Positions 36,101 through 44,546 of a DNA stretch of 64,000 nt are shown here, piece by piece. Each line of letters starts with the position of its first letter. Within the stretch, counting starts at the first letter, position 1. The stretch spans positions 3,348,001 through 3,412,000 of the forward strand of contig JALKFA010000001.1 of the NCBI GenBank assembly GCA_024169445.1, in the 5' to 3' direction. A program made the position numbers and the translations under genes. A model generated the notes under the pieces. That model was not told the DNA's origin. It worked only from the letters and a program-made list of their open reading frames with translations, and searched no databases. This DNA is from Buttiauxella agrestis ATCC 33320. Its GTDB lineage: Bacteria > Pseudomonadota > Gammaproteobacteria > Enterobacterales > Enterobacteriaceae.

Positions 36101-36652
36101 GTCAGCCAGCGGGACGATTTTGTTGATTTCATGCGAGGTGCGGAAACCATCGAAGAAATGAATAAAAGGCACCCGGCTTTTCAGTGTGGCGATATGTGAA
36201 ATCAATGCGAAGTCTTGCGCTTCTTGCACGCTGCTGGCACATAACATCGCGCAACCGGTCTGGCGAATCGCCATCACATCCGAGTGATCGCCAAAGATAG
36301 ACAGCGCATGGGTTGCAATGGTGCGGGCCGCCACATGCAGTACAAACGGCGTTAATTGTCCGGCCAGTTTGTAGAGTGTCGGGATCATCAGCAGTAAACC
36401 CTGCGATGAAGTAAATGAGGTGGAAAGGGCACCTGTTTGCAGCGCGCCGTGAACCGCGGCAATCGCTCCCGCTTCGGACTGCATTTCTACCACGCGAGGG
36501 ATATCTCCCCAGATGTTTTTCCTGCCATCTCCAGACCAGGCATCAGCAAGTTCCGCCATAGTTGAGCTGGGAGTTATCGGGTAGATGGCAATTACTTCAC
36601 TGGCGCGAAACGCCACAGAAGCGACTGCACCATTGCCGTCAATTGTGATCAT
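33122..36652 (-). CDS. nifJ: Pyruvate:flavodoxin/ferredoxin oxidoreductase (YdbK/NifJ)
   Basis: A 1176-residue single-chain enzyme (E. coli YdbK 1174) that decarboxylates pyruvate to acetyl-CoA and reduces flavodoxin or ferredoxin. The order is standard: N-terminal domain with 'IAIYPITPSSTMAELAD', a linker domain, two 4Fe-4S clusters of a ferredoxin-like domain ('CTQCNHCVAACP' near 687 and 'CTGCNLCVEVCP' near 747), then the ThDP domain with third-cluster cysteines 'CSGCGETPY' near 817 and 'GDGWAYDIGFGG'. A final Cys of that cluster is in 'SPCEEHGYD' near 1072. AAGGGTG lies six bases before ATG. Reduced flavodoxin can feed glycyl-radical activases, a possible link to the microcompartment enzyme in this genome. 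Confidence 0.95.
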   Translation of the reverse strand: MITIDGNGAVASVAFRASEVIAIYPITPSSTMAELADAWSGDGRKNIWGDIPRVVEMQSEAGAIAAVHGALQTGALSTSFTSSQGLLLMIPTLYKLAGQLTPFVLHVAARTIATHALSIFGDHSDVMAIRQTGCAMLCASSVQEAQDFALISHIATLKSRVPFIHFFDGFRTSHEINKIVPLADSTILELLPQKEIDEHRARALNPEHPVIRGTSANPDTYFQSREASNLWYDAVYQHVEQAMDSFAAATGRQYRPFEYYGHPQAERVIILMGSAIGTCEEVVDELLTRGEKVGVLKVRLFRPFSADHLLEVLPESARQIAVLDRTKEPGALAEPLYLDVMTSLAEAFNRGERETLPRVIGGRYGLSSKEFGPDCVLAVFNELTQAKPRPRFTVGIYDDVTNLSLPLPENTLPNRAKLEALFYGLGSDGSVSATKNNIKIIGNSTPFFTQGYFVYDSKKAGGLTVSHLRVSEQPINSTYLIDKADFVGCHQLQFIDKYQMTERLKPGGIFLLNTPYGADEVWHRLPQEVQAVLNQKKARFFVVNAAKIARECQLGARINTVMQMAFFHLTNILPGDSALAELQGAIAKSYSSKGQELVERNWQALALARESLAEVTLQEVNESSPMRPPVVSDAAPDFVKTVTAAMLAGLGDALPVSALPPDGTWPMGTTQWEKRNIAEEIPIWKPDICTQCNHCVAACPHSAIRAKVVQPEAMENAPAGLQSLDVKSRDMRGQKYVLQVAPEDCTGCNLCVEVCPAKDRQNPEIKAINMMSRLEHVEEEKENYDFFLSLPEMDRTSLERIDIRTSQLLQPLFEYSGACSGCGETPYIKLLTQLYGDRMLIANATGCSSIYGGNLPSTPYTTDANGRGPAWANSLFEDNAEFGLGFRLTVDQHRARVMRLVGKFADQLPAELNEQLHAQATPEVRREQVIELRKHLANIDDPDARQLITDADAMVEKSIWLIGGDGWAYDIGFGGLDHVLSLTENVNILVLDTQCYSNTGGQASKATPLGAVTKFGEHGKRKARKDLGVSMMMYGHVYVAQISLGAQLNQTVKAIQEAESYPGPSLIIAYSPCEEHGYDLALSHDQMRQLTATGFWPLYRYDPRRADEGKLPLALDSRPPSDALADTLMKEQRFRRLNAQQPEVAEQLWKDAAADLQKRYDFLAQMAGKAEKADSE

Positions 36653-36939
36653 GGGACACCCTTACATTGCGCAACAAAATAAACATGAATAGACCCGCAT
36701 GCCTGCGCGAGTCGAAGAATAATCATTTAATTCTAGCAAACCCCACAGAAGGTGATTTTCGCTTTTGTGTCCTGTGTTGAGCTTTGATTGAGGTCGTGAA
36801 AAGGAGAGATGGCGGTGTTTTGCGCAATTAAGTGATCCACTTTGCAAAATCACACACTTTTTATGGCTTTGTGGCCTCGACGGAACACAGCGGCAGCCTT
36901 ATGCTTCTTAAGTTTTGCAACATTCAGGAGAGAAGAGTC

Positions 36940-37221
36940 ATGCGAGCTGCGTTTTTAGCCGGTTGTGCCGCGCTGTTATTATCAACCTCATTGTTGTCGG
37001 CATGCAGTAGTGAACCACCTCAACAAGCCACCGCGGCTCACGTACCGCCGGGTATGCGCGCAGCGATGTCCAGCCAGGGGCAAGCAAGTTGTGCAATGAT
37101 TGGTGGTTCGCTGAGCGTTGCTCGTCAGCTAGATGGATCGGCAATCGGGATGTGCGCAATGCCGAACGGCAAACGCTGTAGTGAAAACGCGCTTGCCGCC
37201 GGAACGTGTGGGGCTTATTAG
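36940..37221 (+). CDS. ydbJ: YdbJ-like DUF333 lipoprotein
   Basis: A 93-residue protein with a lipoprotein signal ('ALLLSTSLLSAC', Cys about residue 22, then Ser-Ser). The mature part carries the DUF333 pattern 'CAMIGGSLSVARQLDGSAIGMCAMPNGKRCSENALAAGTC', with the paired cysteines. Size and position, beside nifJ and hslJ, match E. coli ydbJ. The start at 36940 has AGGAGA upstream; a longer in-frame opening from 36832 would put the signal peptide inside the protein and is rejected. Outer-membrane lipoprotein of unknown role. It ends five bases from the convergent hslJ stop. Confidence 0.88.
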   Translation: MRAAFLAGCAALLLSTSLLSACSSEPPQQATAAHVPPGMRAAMSSQGQASCAMIGGSLSVARQLDGSAIGMCAMPNGKRCSENALAAGTCGAY

Positions 37222-37226
37222 TCGAA

Positions 37227-37652
37227 TCAGTTGACCAGATCGGCCAGTTTATAAACTAAAGTATGCTGGCTGGTTTTGAGCGTGAGCTGTTGTGGCGCTA
37301 AAGCGACTTTTGCGCCGCTGGTCAGCATGTCGTTAATCATGTGATCAAGCTCGTTTAGCTGTGGCTCAGCACACATCATCATGGTCATTCCCAGACCTTT
37401 CGCTTTCAGCGTATTGTCTTCAAGTGTGGCCTGGCCCATAAAGCGGTTACACATCGCACCCGAGATATGCATCTTTTCACCGAAACTCAGTTCTGGCATG
37501 CGTTGCACGCCGGTCAGCGGTTTGCCGTCTACGGTTTGTAGCACATAACGGTGATGTTGCAGGTCTTGCGCCGTCACAGTGGATTTATCGCCAGATTGCG
37601 CACAACCTGCCAATACCATCGTAGCCAGAGCTAATGAAGCTAGTTTTTTCAT
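37227..37652 (-). CDS. hslJ: HslJ, META-domain heat-inducible lipoprotein
   Basis: A 141-residue protein (E. coli HslJ 140). The lipobox signal 'LATMVLAGC' places the Cys at about residue 17. The META domain is recognised by 'RYVLQTVDGKPL', 'PELSFGEKMHISGAMCNRFMGQ' and 'MTMMMCAEP', with conserved cysteines. In E. coli HslJ contributes to novobiocin resistance and is heat inducible. AAGGA lies six bases before the ATG. It stands between ydbJ and ldhA, as in E. coli. Confidence 0.93.
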   Translation of the reverse strand: MKKLASLALATMVLAGCAQSGDKSTVTAQDLQHHRYVLQTVDGKPLTGVQRMPELSFGEKMHISGAMCNRFMGQATLEDNTLKAKGLGMTMMMCAEPQLNELDHMINDMLTSGAKVALAPQQLTLKTSQHTLVYKLADLVN

Positions 37653-37743
37653 TTCTTGTCCTTAAGTTATTCTGTTCATCAATGAGTTGGATGCGACTAT
37701 ATCAAAATCACATCTTATTTTTATAAGGATATTCTTAAAGCCA

Positions 37744-37825
37744 CCCTCATTCCGGCCTCCTCCCTGAGGGAGAAGGGGTAAACGGTTTTATTCCCTCTCC
37801 TGAGGGAGAGGGTTAGGGCGAGGGC
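37744..37825. repeat. REP-like GC-rich palindromic element (second family)
   Basis: Two hairpins, CTCCCTGAGGGAG (about 37759-37771) and CCCTCTCCTGAGGGAGAGGG (37793-37812), lie between CCCTCATTCCGG on the left and TTAGGGCGAGGG on the right. The terminal arms are complementary. The same family, expanded, lies at 54572-54763. It sits between hslJ and ldhA on the 3' side of ldhA. Confidence 0.75.
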
Positions 37826-37828
37826 GTA

Positions 37829-38818
37829 TTAGTTCACCTGATTAACACAAGGCTCGCCGTTTTCTAACTGACGCAGGTTTTCCAGCGTTGTTTCGGAAAT
37901 ACTGGTTAATGCTTCTGCCGTCAGGAATGCCTGGTGGCCGGTAAACAGCACGTTATGGCAGGCTGACAGGCGACGGAACAAATCGTCCTGAATCACATCG
38001 TTAGATTTGTCTTCAAAGAACAAATCACGCTCGTTCTCATACACATCCATCCCTAACGCACCAATTTTCTGATTTTTTAGGGCATCGATAGCCGCCTGCG
38101 AATCAATCAAACCACCACGACTGGTGTTGATCACCATTACGCCGTTTTTCATCTGTTCAAACGATGAACGGTTTAGTAAATGGTAGTTTTCTGGTGTCAT
38201 TGGGCAGTGCAGAGAGATAACGTCAGACTGCGCAAACAGGGTTGGCAAATCGACATATTCCACGCCCAACTCAAGAGCTGCCGCACTTGGATACGGATCA
38301 AACGCCAGCAGGCGCATACCAAAGCCTTTCAATATTTTCAGCGCGGCAAGGCCAATCTTACCGGTACCAATCACACCCGCCGTTTTGCCGAACATAGTGA
38401 AGCCGGTCAGTCCTTCGAGAGAAAAGTTCGCATCACGGGTACGTTGATAAGCGCGGTGGATACGGCGGTTCAGGCACATCATCATACCGACCGCATGTTC
38501 AGCGACCGCTTCTGGAGAGTAGGCTGGCACGCGTACCACAGGCAAACCGAGTTCTTTAGCCGCGTCGAGATCGACGTTGTTAAAACCGGCACAACGCAGC
38601 GCGATAAATTTCACACCCTGCTTTTTGAGCTCTTCCAGCACCGGGCGGCTGGCATCGTCGTTCACGAAGATACAGACACCGTCACAACCAAGAGCAGTTT
38701 TGGCTGTCTTTTCGGTTAGTAAGAAGTCATAAAATTCAAGATCAAAGCCATATTCAGTGTTAACCTGCTCCAGATACTTTTTATCGTACTGTTTTGTGCT
38801 ATAAACTGCCAGTTTCAT
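37829..38818 (-). CDS. ldhA: Fermentative D-lactate dehydrogenase LdhA
   Basis: A 329-residue NAD-dependent D-2-hydroxyacid dehydrogenase, the exact length of E. coli LdhA. 'AVYSTKQYDKKYLEQVN' at the start, the NAD motif 'GVIGTGKIGLAALKIL', 'NTSRGGLIDSQAAIDAL' (substrate Arg), 'MDVYENERDLFFED' (Glu) and 'FTGHQAFLTAEAL' (catalytic His) are all present. It reduces pyruvate to D-lactate in anaerobic fermentation. GGAG lies nine bases before ATG. Order ldhA-hslJ-ydbJ-nifJ is as in E. coli. Confidence 0.97.
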   Translation of the reverse strand: MKLAVYSTKQYDKKYLEQVNTEYGFDLEFYDFLLTEKTAKTALGCDGVCIFVNDDASRPVLEELKKQGVKFIALRCAGFNNVDLDAAKELGLPVVRVPAYSPEAVAEHAVGMMMCLNRRIHRAYQRTRDANFSLEGLTGFTMFGKTAGVIGTGKIGLAALKILKGFGMRLLAFDPYPSAAALELGVEYVDLPTLFAQSDVISLHCPMTPENYHLLNRSSFEQMKNGVMVINTSRGGLIDSQAAIDALKNQKIGALGMDVYENERDLFFEDKSNDVIQDDLFRRLSACHNVLFTGHQAFLTAEALTSISETTLENLRQLENGEPCVNQVN

Positions 38819-39040
38819 GAGACTTATCTCCAGAATGATATTGCTGTAAAATTACCACGCTTAAAATAATCATACAAATTTTAAACTATATTTTTAGGCA
38901 TGAAATTCTGCTGCTAACTCAAGGTTAGCTACGCTTAAACCAGGCTTGACCTTCACGCCCGGGCTGAATCATGTAAGAATCATCGTATTTACCGAATCGC
39001 CGGGTACAAAATTGTCGCTTAATCAGGATCTTAATCGCCC

Positions 39041-41683
39041 ATGAAGGGTAAATATAAAGCCATTATTGCGTTGCTGCTGGTTATCATCTTACTGTTGCTA
39101 ACGCTCACGATGACTATCGCTAATTGGCTGCCCACGCTTGCCGGAATCTGGCTGCCGCAAGGGACTCGCATCGCCCTGGAGGCCAGCCCAAAATTTAAAC
39201 GTGGCGCAATTATTGTTCCTGATTTGCGTTACCTTGCCGGGGACTGCGTACTGGCGACAATTAAAGACGCCTCCTTGAGCCATCCGCAGCGCTGGCGCAT
39301 CCACCTTGATACGCTCAATCTTAATGTCGATTGCCTGAGTAAAATACCACTCGACCAGTCGGGACCGGCAGCACCGCGTTCGCTTGCCGAATGGCAATCA
39401 TTGCTTCCCGAAAGCCTTATCACTATAGATAAGGTCAACATTACCCCGTTTCAACAGTTCTCTGGCGCCTTACGCCTGACTCTCTCACCGCAGCAGCAAT
39501 CTATTCATTATGCTGGCGCTTCCTTAAGTGTAGATGCGCAACTGAACGGCCCGCTATTAGAGTTACAAAAGTTAAAGGTTCAGGCGATAGCGGGGATGGA
39601 GCCGCTTGAATTGGCTGGCCAAATAACGTTACCACCGCTTACCGACAGCTTGCCGGAAGAAGGTCATCTCGAGACAAAACTGCGTATTCCGCAAGAACCT
39701 GAGCTGGTTGATGTCGCGCTGGGCTGGAAGGCCGAAGAAGGGGCTTTAACCGTGACAAAACCAGGTGCGGCTGAACCTTTGGTTACACTGCCCTGGACTG
39801 TTAGCGATAAAATTTTTGAAGTAAACGGCGGACAGTGGTTCTGGCCATATACCGGTGTTCCACTGCGCGGAGGCATTGCGCTACGGGTGGATAACTGGAA
39901 ACAAGGGTTCGAAAACGCCGTCGTCAGTGGCCGGATGAATGTCGTTACCCAGGGGCTGGCGGGTAAAGCCAACGCGGTGCTCAATATTGGCCCAGGTAAA
40001 CTGAGTCTGGAAGACAGTGCATTGCCGGTGCAGTTAACCGGTGAAGCCAAACAGAATGGAATGGTGTTTTATGCGGTGTTACCGGGGGAAATTAGCGGGG
40101 CGATTGCTGACCCTAAACTCCTGTTCCGGCCTGGCGCGCTGTTGCGTTCACGCGGGCGAGTTATCGACTCTATTGATGTCGATGAAATTCGCTGGCCTTT
40201 GGCGGGCGTTAGCGTCTCGCAACAAGGTGTTGACGGGCGTTTGCAGGCGATCGTACGTGCGCATGAGAATGAGACGGGTAACTTCGTGCTACATCTTGAT
40301 GGCAAAGCCGACAACTTTTTACCGGATGCAGGTTTGTGGCGCTGGAAATATTGGGGTAATGGCGAATTCACACCGATGCAGGCGCGCTGGGATGTGCGTG
40401 GCTATGGGGAATGGCGCGATAGTGTGATTGAGTTAACGTCGCTATCGACCGGTTTTGACAAACTTGAGTATGGCTCAATGCTTGTTAGCGAGCCGCGCCT
40501 GAAACTCGACAAACCGTTGCACTGGCAACGAGATGAAACCGCACCCTCATTTGATGGTGCGTTCACGTTAAATGCCGGGAAAACTACCTTCAGCGGTGGA
40601 AGCACGTTGCCTCCGTCGGCATTAACCTTCAGCGTCAGCGGCGTTGACCCATCATCGTTCCAATATAAAGGAGACCTGCATGCCGGAGATATAGGTCCGG
40701 TACGGGTCAATGGTCGTTGGGATGGGGAACGCCTGCGCGGAAATGCCTGGTGGCCGCAACAAGTCCTGACCGTATTCCAGCCGCTGATCCCAGATGACTG
40801 GAAAATGGTCTTAAAGGACGGCACGTTGTATTCACAGATCGCTTTTTCCGCGGCACCGGGTCAGGGATTTGAAGCCGGTGGGCATGGCGTAGTTAAAAAT
40901 GGCAGCGTCTGGATGCCGGATAACCAGATTAATGGCGTTGATTTTGTGCTGCCATTCCGTTTTGGTGACAGTACCTGGCAGTTGGGAACGGACGGGCCGG
41001 TCACTCTGCGCATTGCCGAAATCAAAAACCAGTTCACTACCACCAACATTACTGCGGATCTTGAAGGCTGGTATCCGTGGAGTGACGCACAACCGCTGAT
41101 ACTCAGTAACGTAAATGTTGATATTTTGGGTGGAAAAATGCGTGTGCAGCAGTTGCGTTTACCACAACGGGACGCCGCCTTGCTACGCTTAGAAAATATC
41201 TCTTCAAGTGAATTGATTACTGCGGTCAATCCCAAACAATTCACCATGTCTGGCCGGGTAAACGGCGCTCTGCCGCTGTGGCTTAATCATCCGCAATGGA
41301 TAATTAAAGATGGCTGGCTGATGAACCCAGGGCCGCTGACATTACGACTGGATAAAGACATGGCGGATGCCATTGTTGAGAATAATATTGCCGCAGGTGT
41401 TGCTGTTAACTGGTTGCGATATATGGAAATTTCTCATTCCTGGACCCATATTAATTTAGATAACCTTGGGGTATTAACTTTGCAGGCGAATGTGCAAGGC
41501 ATTAGCCAGGTTGAAGGGAAAAGGAACGCAGTACGGCTGAATTACAGCCATCAGGAAAACCTCTTTACGCTTTGGCGCAGCCTGCGTTTTGGGGATAATT
41601 TGCAAACCTGGCTTGAGCAACATACCGCGCTACCGGATGTGCGTTGTCAGACACGCGATAAAGCTTGTGAGGAAACACAATGA
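39041..41683 (+). CDS. ydbH: YdbH, AsmA-like intermembrane phospholipid-transport bridge protein
   Basis: An 880-residue protein (E. coli YdbH 879) with an N-terminal membrane anchor ('IIALLLVIILLLLTLTMTIA') and a long beta-rich periplasmic part, as in TamB and YhdP. Strong blocks shared with E. coli are 'LAGIWLPQGTRIAL', 'GRMNVVTQGLAGKANAVLN', 'GRVIDSIDVDEIRWPLAGV', 'GHGVVKNGSVWMPDNQINGVDF' and 'WLRYMEISHSW'. In E. coli YdbH, with TamB and YhdP, moves phospholipids to the outer membrane, forming a complex with the lipoprotein YnbE. Its stop overlaps the ynbE start by four bases (ATGA). Confidence 0.96.
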   Translation: MKGKYKAIIALLLVIILLLLTLTMTIANWLPTLAGIWLPQGTRIALEASPKFKRGAIIVPDLRYLAGDCVLATIKDASLSHPQRWRIHLDTLNLNVDCLSKIPLDQSGPAAPRSLAEWQSLLPESLITIDKVNITPFQQFSGALRLTLSPQQQSIHYAGASLSVDAQLNGPLLELQKLKVQAIAGMEPLELAGQITLPPLTDSLPEEGHLETKLRIPQEPELVDVALGWKAEEGALTVTKPGAAEPLVTLPWTVSDKIFEVNGGQWFWPYTGVPLRGGIALRVDNWKQGFENAVVSGRMNVVTQGLAGKANAVLNIGPGKLSLEDSALPVQLTGEAKQNGMVFYAVLPGEISGAIADPKLLFRPGALLRSRGRVIDSIDVDEIRWPLAGVSVSQQGVDGRLQAIVRAHENETGNFVLHLDGKADNFLPDAGLWRWKYWGNGEFTPMQARWDVRGYGEWRDSVIELTSLSTGFDKLEYGSMLVSEPRLKLDKPLHWQRDETAPSFDGAFTLNAGKTTFSGGSTLPPSALTFSVSGVDPSSFQYKGDLHAGDIGPVRVNGRWDGERLRGNAWWPQQVLTVFQPLIPDDWKMVLKDGTLYSQIAFSAAPGQGFEAGGHGVVKNGSVWMPDNQINGVDFVLPFRFGDSTWQLGTDGPVTLRIAEIKNQFTTTNITADLEGWYPWSDAQPLILSNVNVDILGGKMRVQQLRLPQRDAALLRLENISSSELITAVNPKQFTMSGRVNGALPLWLNHPQWIIKDGWLMNPGPLTLRLDKDMADAIVENNIAAGVAVNWLRYMEISHSWTHINLDNLGVLTLQANVQGISQVEGKRNAVRLNYSHQENLFTLWRSLRFGDNLQTWLEQHTALPDVRCQTRDKACEETQ

Positions 41684-41880
41684 AAATCGTCATCGCTTCA
41701 CTCCTGGCGACAGGGATTGCCACATTAACGGGTTGCACTCCGCGCATAGAAGTGGCGGCGCCCAAAGAACCTATCACCATTAATATGAACGTTAAAATTG
41801 AGCATGAAATTCATATTAAAGTGGATAAAGACGTGGAAACGTTGCTTAAAAACCGCAGCGATTTGTTCGGCACGGAGTGA
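41680..41880 (+). CDS. ynbE: YnbE, outer-membrane lipoprotein partner of YdbH
   Basis: A 66-residue lipoprotein (E. coli 61) with lipobox 'GIATLTGC' (Cys about residue 19) and a short mature part of alternating beta residues ('ITINMNVKIEHEIHIKVDKDV'). In E. coli YnbE assembles beta-stranded multimers that meet the C-terminus of YdbH at the outer membrane, with YdbL as chaperone. It overlaps ydbH by four bases and is followed by ydbL after five bases, so the three form one operon. Confidence 0.95.
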   Translation: MKIVIASLLATGIATLTGCTPRIEVAAPKEPITINMNVKIEHEIHIKVDKDVETLLKNRSDLFGTE

Positions 41881-41885
41881 GCGTC

Positions 41886-42209
41886 ATGAAAAATATCGTT
41901 AAAGGCGTTTTGTTGGCGAGCATGATGTTTAGCAGCCAGGTGTTGGCGTTAACCTTGTCCGAAGCTCGCCAGCAAGGGCGTGTAGGGGAGACACTCAGCG
42001 GCTTTATTGCACCAATCAAACAGGACAAAGAGACGCTGGAGTTAGTGAAAACCATTAACGAAGCGCGTTCAGAAAATTATCAGAAACTGGCGGATAGCAA
42101 TAATATTTCGGCCAATCAGGTTGCGGAACTGGCCGGGCAAAAGCTGGTGGCGCGGGCGCAGCCGGGTGAGTATGTGCGCGGTATTAACGGGCAGTGGATG
42201 AAAAAGTAG
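41886..42209 (+). CDS. ydbL: YdbL, periplasmic chaperone of the YdbH-YnbE bridge
   Basis: A 107-residue DUF1318 protein (E. coli 108) with a signal peptide ending 'SSQVLALTL'. 'LSEARQQGRVGETLSGFIAPIKQDKETLELVK' and the highly conserved end 'AGQKLVARAQPGEYVRGINGQW' are diagnostic. The ATG at 41886 is preferred to GTG 41877 because GGAG is then nine bases upstream and the signal peptide begins at Met. It controls YnbE multimerisation in E. coli. Third gene of the ydbH operon. Confidence 0.94.
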   Translation: MKNIVKGVLLASMMFSSQVLALTLSEARQQGRVGETLSGFIAPIKQDKETLELVKTINEARSENYQKLADSNNISANQVAELAGQKLVARAQPGEYVRGINGQWMKK

Positions 42210-42315
42210 CGCTCCACTACACTCAATTGGCAGCAATTCTGTATGCGTGAAATAGCCAGGGACGATTCATCCACTCAACTATTCCATACTGCCGGTATCG
42301 AATGGGGAACAATTG

Positions 42316-42621
42316 ATGAAAAAGATTATTTTGGCAGTCGCGTTGTCTCTGGTTAGCACGGCGGTGTTTGCTCAATTAACGTCAACCTCTGGCATCAATG
42401 CTAGTTCAGGTAGTTCATCCAACACATCCAGCCAGCAAACGTCGACAGTTCAGGGCACCATCGATTTACTGGGGAGTGATACCGTCGCCGGTATTGGCAC
42501 CAGCGATACGGTTGCAGGGCCAGGTAGCAGTGACTCGCAGACTTCCAATCCGGTATCTTCGCCAATGCCCGCCTTTGGGCATACGGGCAATCTCAGACAA
42601 CCGGGTTCCATCCGTCACTAA
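42316..42621 (+). CDS. Small secreted Ser/Thr-rich protein of unknown function
   Basis: A 101-residue protein with a clear signal peptide ('IILAVALSLVSTAVFA', cleavage before Gln). The mature part is low-complexity: 'SGINASSGSSSNTSSQQTSTVQ', then a near-duplicate 'LGSDTVAGIGTSDTVAGPGSSD' containing two SDTVAG units, and a Pro/Gly/Arg tail. GGGGAA precedes the ATG. It is about 100 bp after ydbL and may share its transcript. I do not recognise the family. The composition suggests an unstructured periplasmic or surface protein. Confidence 0.6.
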   Translation: MKKIILAVALSLVSTAVFAQLTSTSGINASSGSSSNTSSQQTSTVQGTIDLLGSDTVAGIGTSDTVAGPGSSDSQTSNPVSSPMPAFGHTGNLRQPGSIRH

Positions 42622-43151
42622 TACCCTTCAAACTTTAAGCTACATGTGCATTAGCAATACCCGGCGGAGCCTCGCTCCGTTGGGGTGAGGTAGAAGCGCT
42701 TAAATATAAATGCGTTAACAACCGATTAAACTCATTGATGTACTTTCTTTTTATTCTGTTTACTCCTTTCTCTAATCTTCTTTTAAAGCTGATATCACGT
42801 CAGAACAAACTTAGACCATGAAAAGTGTAACTTTGCCTGTCAAACCTCCTGAAAAATCCCATTAATACCCGTCAAAATTTGTGTACAAAGTGATATAAAC
42901 TGCTGAAAATCTATTTTTAATCCAATTTAACACCTGAATATTGTTTTTTTTCAGCATGAGAATCCGGTCGACGTTCGTTGCATCGTTTTTCATCACAATG
43001 ACAAACCAGAAACATTCGGAAATTGGAAAAATAAATTATTGAGCACAGAGCAAAAAGAACCTATATTGGCCGCGATTTTTATAGGGTCCTTAGTTTTTCT
43101 AATTCATTTAATCAGCTGCGAAATTAATGATTTAGCAGTTGTAGGAGAGAT
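42622..43151. other. Long non-coding region upstream of the diaminobutyrate genes
   Basis: Over 500 bp without a supportable gene. At 42622-42700 a stretch containing ACTTTAAGCTACATGTGC and the hairpin CGGAGCCTCGCTCCG resembles a degenerate dispersed intergenic repeat of enterobacteria. The remainder is very AT-rich and ends in the AGGAGA ribosome site of dat, so it probably holds a long leader or regulatory region for the dat-ddc operon. No regulator gene adjoins it. Confidence 0.5.
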
Positions 43152-44537
43152 ATGATGACGGATAAAGTCCGTATTGACAGTTTAGGTACGAATTCATTAA
43201 ACGGAAACAATGAAACCTATTTAGCCAGACAGGCTGAATTTGAATCGAATGTTAGGAGTTATCCACGTAAATTGCCTTTTGCAATTGCGAAGGCCAACGG
43301 TGTTTGGATCACTGATGTTGAGAATAATCAATATCTTGATTGCCTTGCAGGGGCAGGTACGCTTGCTCTTGGACATAACCACCCTGACGTGCTGCAAAGC
43401 ATCCAAAATGTCATTACTAGCGGCTTGCCGTTACATACACTGGATCTGACAACGCCGTTGAAAGACCAGTTCTCTGAATATCTTCTCTCTTTATTGCCTG
43501 GACAGGGTAAAGAGTATTGCCTGCAATTCACCGGCCCATCCGGTGCGGACGCGGTTGAAGCAGCGCTGAAACTGGCTAAGAAAGTGACCGGTCGTGCAGG
43601 CATCATCAGCTTCTCCGGCGGCTATCACGGCATGACCCACGGCGCACTTTCCGTAACAGGTAACCTGTCTCCGAAAGAAGCCGTCGACGGCATGATGCCT
43701 GAAGTTCAGTTTATGCCTTATCCGCATCAGTACCGCTGCCCATTGGGTATTGGCGGTGAAGCTGGCGTTAAAGCATTAACCTATTACTTCGAAAACCTGA
43801 TCAACGACGTTGAGAGTGGCGTGCGCAAACCTGCGGCAGTCATTCTGGAAGCGGTTCAGGGGGAAGGTGGCGTGAACCCGGCTCCTGCTGAGTGGTTGCA
43901 GCGCATTCGCAAAGTCACCAAAGAACACGGCATTCTGCTGATCATCGATGAAGTGCAGGCTGGTTTCTGCCGTACCGGCAAACTGTTTGCCTACGAACAT
44001 GCTGGCATTGAGCCAGACATCATCGTGATGTCTAAAGCAGTCGGTGGTGGTTTGCCATTGGCAGTGCTGGGCATTAAGAAAGAGTTTGACGCATGGTCAC
44101 CTGGCCACCACACCGGTACTTTCCGTGGTAACCAACTGGCGATGGCTACCGGCCTGACAACGCTTAAGCATCTGACTGAAAACAAGATTGCTGACAAAGT
44201 GGCCGAACAGGGCGAGTGGCTGAAAGGCCATCTGGCAAGCATGCAAAAACGTTACCCGGTCATTGGCCAGGTTCGTGGTCTGGGTCTGATGATCGGTATT
44301 GAGATCGTTAAACCAAACGAAGCTAAAGACCATATGGGTTGCTACCCGTCTGACCCAGAATTGTCTGCATTGCTGCAGAAAAACTGCTTCAAAGCTGGGT
44401 TGATTCTGGAGCGCGGTGGCCGTAACGGTTGCGTGCTGCGTCTGCTGCCATCCCTGCTTATTACTAACGATGAGCTGGCTATTTTCCTCGATAAGTTTGA
44501 GCAGGCGCTGTTAGCGTCCGGCATCAAACCTGTCTGA
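43152..44537 (+). CDS. dat: L-2,4-diaminobutyrate:2-oxoglutarate aminotransferase
   Basis: A 461-residue class-III PLP aminotransferase. '[19 protein letters not shown]', '[20 protein letters not shown]', '[18 protein letters not shown]', '[18 protein letters not shown]' and '[17 protein letters not shown]' (PLP Lys) match Dat of Acinetobacter and enterobacteria. It makes 2,4-diaminobutyrate from aspartate semialdehyde and glutamate. ATG 43152 and 43155 are both possible, the second better spaced from GGAG. The decarboxylase gene follows directly, so the product of the pair is 1,3-diaminopropane. Confidence 0.93.
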   Translation: MMTDKVRIDSLGTNSLNGNNETYLARQAEFESNVRSYPRKLPFAIAKANGVWITDVENNQYLDCLAGAGTLALGHNHPDVLQSIQNVITSGLPLHTLDLTTPLKDQFSEYLLSLLPGQGKEYCLQFTGPSGADAVEAALKLAKKVTGRAGIISFSGGYHGMTHGALSVTGNLSPKEAVDGMMPEVQFMPYPHQYRCPLGIGGEAGVKALTYYFENLINDVESGVRKPAAVILEAVQGEGGVNPAPAEWLQRIRKVTKEHGILLIIDEVQAGFCRTGKLFAYEHAGIEPDIIVMSKAVGGGLPLAVLGIKKEFDAWSPGHHTGTFRGNQLAMATGLTTLKHLTENKIADKVAEQGEWLKGHLASMQKRYPVIGQVRGLGLMIGIEIVKPNEAKDHMGCYPSDPELSALLQKNCFKAGLILERGGRNGCVLRLLPSLLITNDELAIFLDKFEQALLASGIKPV

Positions 44538-44546
44538 GTGGAGCGA

